Shown here piece after piece: positions 62,299 to 64,000 of a stretch of 64,000 bases of DNA (position 1 is the stretch's first letter; each line of letters begins with the position of its first letter). Location: NCBI RefSeq assembly GCF_002741035.1, contig NZ_CP016808.1, forward strand, positions 6,000,501 to 6,064,500. Reading direction: 5' to 3'. Origin of the DNA: Paenibacillus sp. BIHB 4019 (lineage in GTDB: Bacteria > Bacillota > Bacilli > Paenibacillales > Paenibacillaceae). A program made the position numbers and the translations under genes. The notes below the pieces were generated by a model. That model was not told the DNA's origin and did no database searches. It saw nothing but the letters and a program-made list of their open reading frames with translations.

Positions 62299-63545
62299 TT
62301 CTCCTCGTAAGCAAGTTCATATAACAAAGCGGACAGCATCTCCGCCCCTGCTGCCAATTGATCCGGCGACGTATATTCCTCTGGGGAATGGCTAATGCCG
62401 CCGCGGCTCGGAACGAATAACATCGCTGTAGGACAAATGCCTGACAGCAGCTGGGCGTCATGCCCCGCCCCGCTCGGCATGACCGTATAAGGCAATGTTA
62501 ATTGCTTCGCAATACGTTCCAGACGGACACGCAATTGTCCGTCCATCGGGGCAGGCGCGGCCTCCATCCATTGCTCAATCGTCACCCGCAGCTCCCGCTC
62601 GCCAGCGATTTCTTGAAACTGCTGAAATACCGTTTGGCAAAATTCACGAATCGCGGTCCCATCTATATGGCGTACATCGACCGTAAAGCTAACGGAACCA
62701 GCAATAACATTCGGCGTATTTGGCGTTGCCGCCAGTTTACCAACCGTAGCAACGAGCGGCGAGCCCGTTAAAATCGCTTCCGTCTCCAGCTGCACAATCA
62801 TTGCAGCCGCTCCAGCCAGTGCATCGCGGCGCAGCGGCATCGGCGTCGTCCCGGCATGATTAGCTGTTCCGCCCACCGTTACCGTATAACGATGCTGCCC
62901 GACGATGGCCTCGACAATGCCAACGCTGAGCTGCTGCCGTTCCAGAACAGGCCCTTGCTCAATATGCAGCTCCACAAACGCTGCAATATCTGATCGGCGG
63001 GCGGCACGCTGCTCCGCTTTGCCGAAGCCGCAATGAAGCATCGCCTCTTGCAGGCTAGTTCCGGCTGCATCATAGCGCTCCGCACATTGCTCTAAATCAT
63101 ATAGCCCGGTCATATTGCCCGAGCCCCAATACGTAAGCGGAAAACGGCTGCCTTCCTCTTCGCAGAGCGAAACTACCTCAAGCGTTTTTACAGGCTGCCC
63201 ATACGTTTCCTTCAAATGCGCCAAAGCGGCAATTCCGGCAGCGACACCATAAGCCCCGTCATAAATGCCGCCCGATTGCACCGTATCGATATGGGAGCCC
63301 GTCATAATAACCGGCCCTTCTTCTGAACTGCCTTGCAGCCTGCCGAATAAATTGCCTACTCGGTCAAAATAAACGTCCATGCCCAGTTCTTGCATTTGCT
63401 CGGCTAAATATTGCTGTGCCTCCAGCCACTCTGCCGTATAAAGCAGCCTAGTCACACCACCGCGCGGATCAGCGCCGAACTGGGATAATTCCTCCAGCAG
63501 CTTAGGGACGAAGGAGGCGAGCTGCCATTTGCTTGCCATTGTCAT
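62295..63545 (-). CDS. pucF: Allantoate amidohydrolase (PucF-like)
   Basis: 416 residues, M20/M28-related Zn/Mn hydrolase: MTGSHIDTVQSGGIYDGAYGVAAGIAAL, CEEEGSRFPLTYWGSGNMTG, ELHIEQGPVLER, GTANHAGTTPMPLRRDAL, and MPSGAGHDAQLLSGICPTAMLFVPSRGGISHSPEEY, all hallmarks of the allantoate amidohydrolase/ureidoglycolate family. Converts allantoate to ureidoglycine plus CO2 and ammonia. ATG at 63545, 1 nt after the pucH stop and 10 nt from AAGGGG. Confidence 0.93.
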   Translation of the reverse strand: MTMASKWQLASFVPKLLEELSQFGADPRGGVTRLLYTAEWLEAQQYLAEQMQELGMDVYFDRVGNLFGRLQGSSEEGPVIMTGSHIDTVQSGGIYDGAYGVAAGIAALAHLKETYGQPVKTLEVVSLCEEEGSRFPLTYWGSGNMTGLYDLEQCAERYDAAGTSLQEAMLHCGFGKAEQRAARRSDIAAFVELHIEQGPVLERQQLSVGIVEAIVGQHRYTVTVGGTANHAGTTPMPLRRDALAGAAAMIVQLETEAILTGSPLVATVGKLAATPNTPNVIAGSVSFTVDVRHIDGTAIREFCQTVFQQFQEIAGERELRVTIEQWMEAAPAPMDGQLRVRLERIAKQLTLPYTVMPSGAGHDAQLLSGICPTAMLFVPSRGGISHSPEEYTSPDQLAAGAEMLSALLYELAYEEK

Positions 63546-63546
63546 A

Positions 63547-64000
63547 TCAAACACACCCCTTCATCATACCCTTTTCCGAACCCGCCTCAAACGGTAGCAG
63601 CAACTTGCCCGAAGCTGGCTGTGCAAGGCCTCCGTCAGCTGTATATACAACGGTTCCTCGAACGAGTGTCACCACGACTCGGCAGGCCATTTCTTTCCCC
63701 ACATAAGGGCTATGCTTGTGCCGATAAAACAAATGTTCCTCCCGCAGCTCATAGGCCGCATTAGCGTCTATAATAGCCAGGTCCGCGTCAGAGCCGATTG
63801 CGATAACTCCCTTGCGCGGATACAGCCCGAAGCGCTGCGCAGGTCCTGCCGACAGCAAAGCGGATAACAATGGCAGCGGCAGCCCACGCTTGATCCACCC
63901 TTCGCCTAGCACCACCTCCATGCTGCTCTGTGCCCCGGATATGCCTCCCCATGCCTCGAAAAACGTTTTGGAAGCATCCTTCTTCATCGGAGTCGGGCAT
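63547..64000 (-). CDS. pucH: Allantoinase, C-terminal part (PucH-like)
   Basis: The frame enters from the right edge (CPTPMKKDASKTFFEAWGGISGAQSSMEV) and ends at 63547, about 150 residues of the C-terminal third. WGGISGAQS and the closing amidohydrolase beta-sandwich (FGLYPRKGVIAIGSDADLAIID, VRGTVVYTADG) match allantoinase, which opens allantoin to allantoate. First visible gene of pucH-pucF-pucG. The metal-binding N-terminal part lies outside the window. Confidence 0.9.
   Translation of the reverse strand, partial: CPTPMKKDASKTFFEAWGGISGAQSSMEVVLGEGWIKRGLPLPLLSALLSAGPAQRFGLYPRKGVIAIGSDADLAIIDANAAYELREEHLFYRHKHSPYVGKEMACRVVVTLVRGTVVYTADGGLAQPASGKLLLPFEAGSEKGMMKGCV

Overview
The window looks like a stretch of a Paenibacillus (Bacillota) chromosome. 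Evidence: strong AGGAGG-type ribosome binding sites, frequent TTG/GTG starts, T-box leaders, CsoR/Fur/Zur-type operators of Bacillus consensus, a PaiA very close to that of Bacillus, a Btr-like AraC/siderophore-binding regulator, puc-type purine catabolism genes, and an extracellular binding protein carrying a copper-amine-oxidase-like domain. About 65 genes are packed with short gaps, mostly on the minus strand. I see no rRNA, tRNA, prophage, transposase or CRISPR array.

Layout. 1-3.4 kb: an unknown partial gene, a secreted solute-binding protein and an alpha/beta hydrolase. 3.4-13.5 kb (minus): a nine-gene peptide-scavenging operon (GntR regulator, M20 amidohydrolase, binding protein, two permeases, two ATPases, S9 peptidase, unknown protein). 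13.5-18.3 kb: PAP2 phosphatase, two paralogous mini-proteins, a lipoprotein, two DinB-fold proteins, PaiA. 18.3-24 kb: sdaAB-sdaAA facing a pxpBCA 5-oxoprolinase operon, and an MFS transporter. 24-34 kb: a large DUF5107-TPR protein opposite a cupin, several GNATs, small membrane proteins, MarR and DUF72. 33.8-35 kb: an EamA transporter behind a purine-type riboswitch. 35-40 kb: MFS, Btr-like regulator, siderophore-binding lipoprotein, an acetyltransferase fragment and an ECF sigma factor. 40-45.3 kb: a ClpP paralog, a thioesterase, a nucleoside hydrolase and ilvB behind two tandem T-box leaders. 45.7-51 kb: a five-gene Nik/Cnt-type metal importer with a Zur-like box. 51-60.9 kb: small proteins, metallophosphoesterase, VOC protein, CopA with two CsoR-type operators, a SmtB/CadC-type sensor, ThuA-like protein and adenosine deaminase. 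61-64 kb: pucH-pucF-pucG for allantoin/ureide breakdown.

Themes. Nitrogen salvage recurs (peptides, serine, 5-oxoproline, purines), as does metal homeostasis (Fe, Zn/Ni, Cu). The most interesting non-coding structures are the purine-family riboswitch with an unusual P2/L2 and J3/1 (34.8-34.95 kb), the near-identical tandem T-boxes (44.6-45.3 kb), and a family of about 100-bp interspersed repeats with hairpin arms that co-vary between copies (five copies). Functions were assigned by reading motifs; no database search was run.
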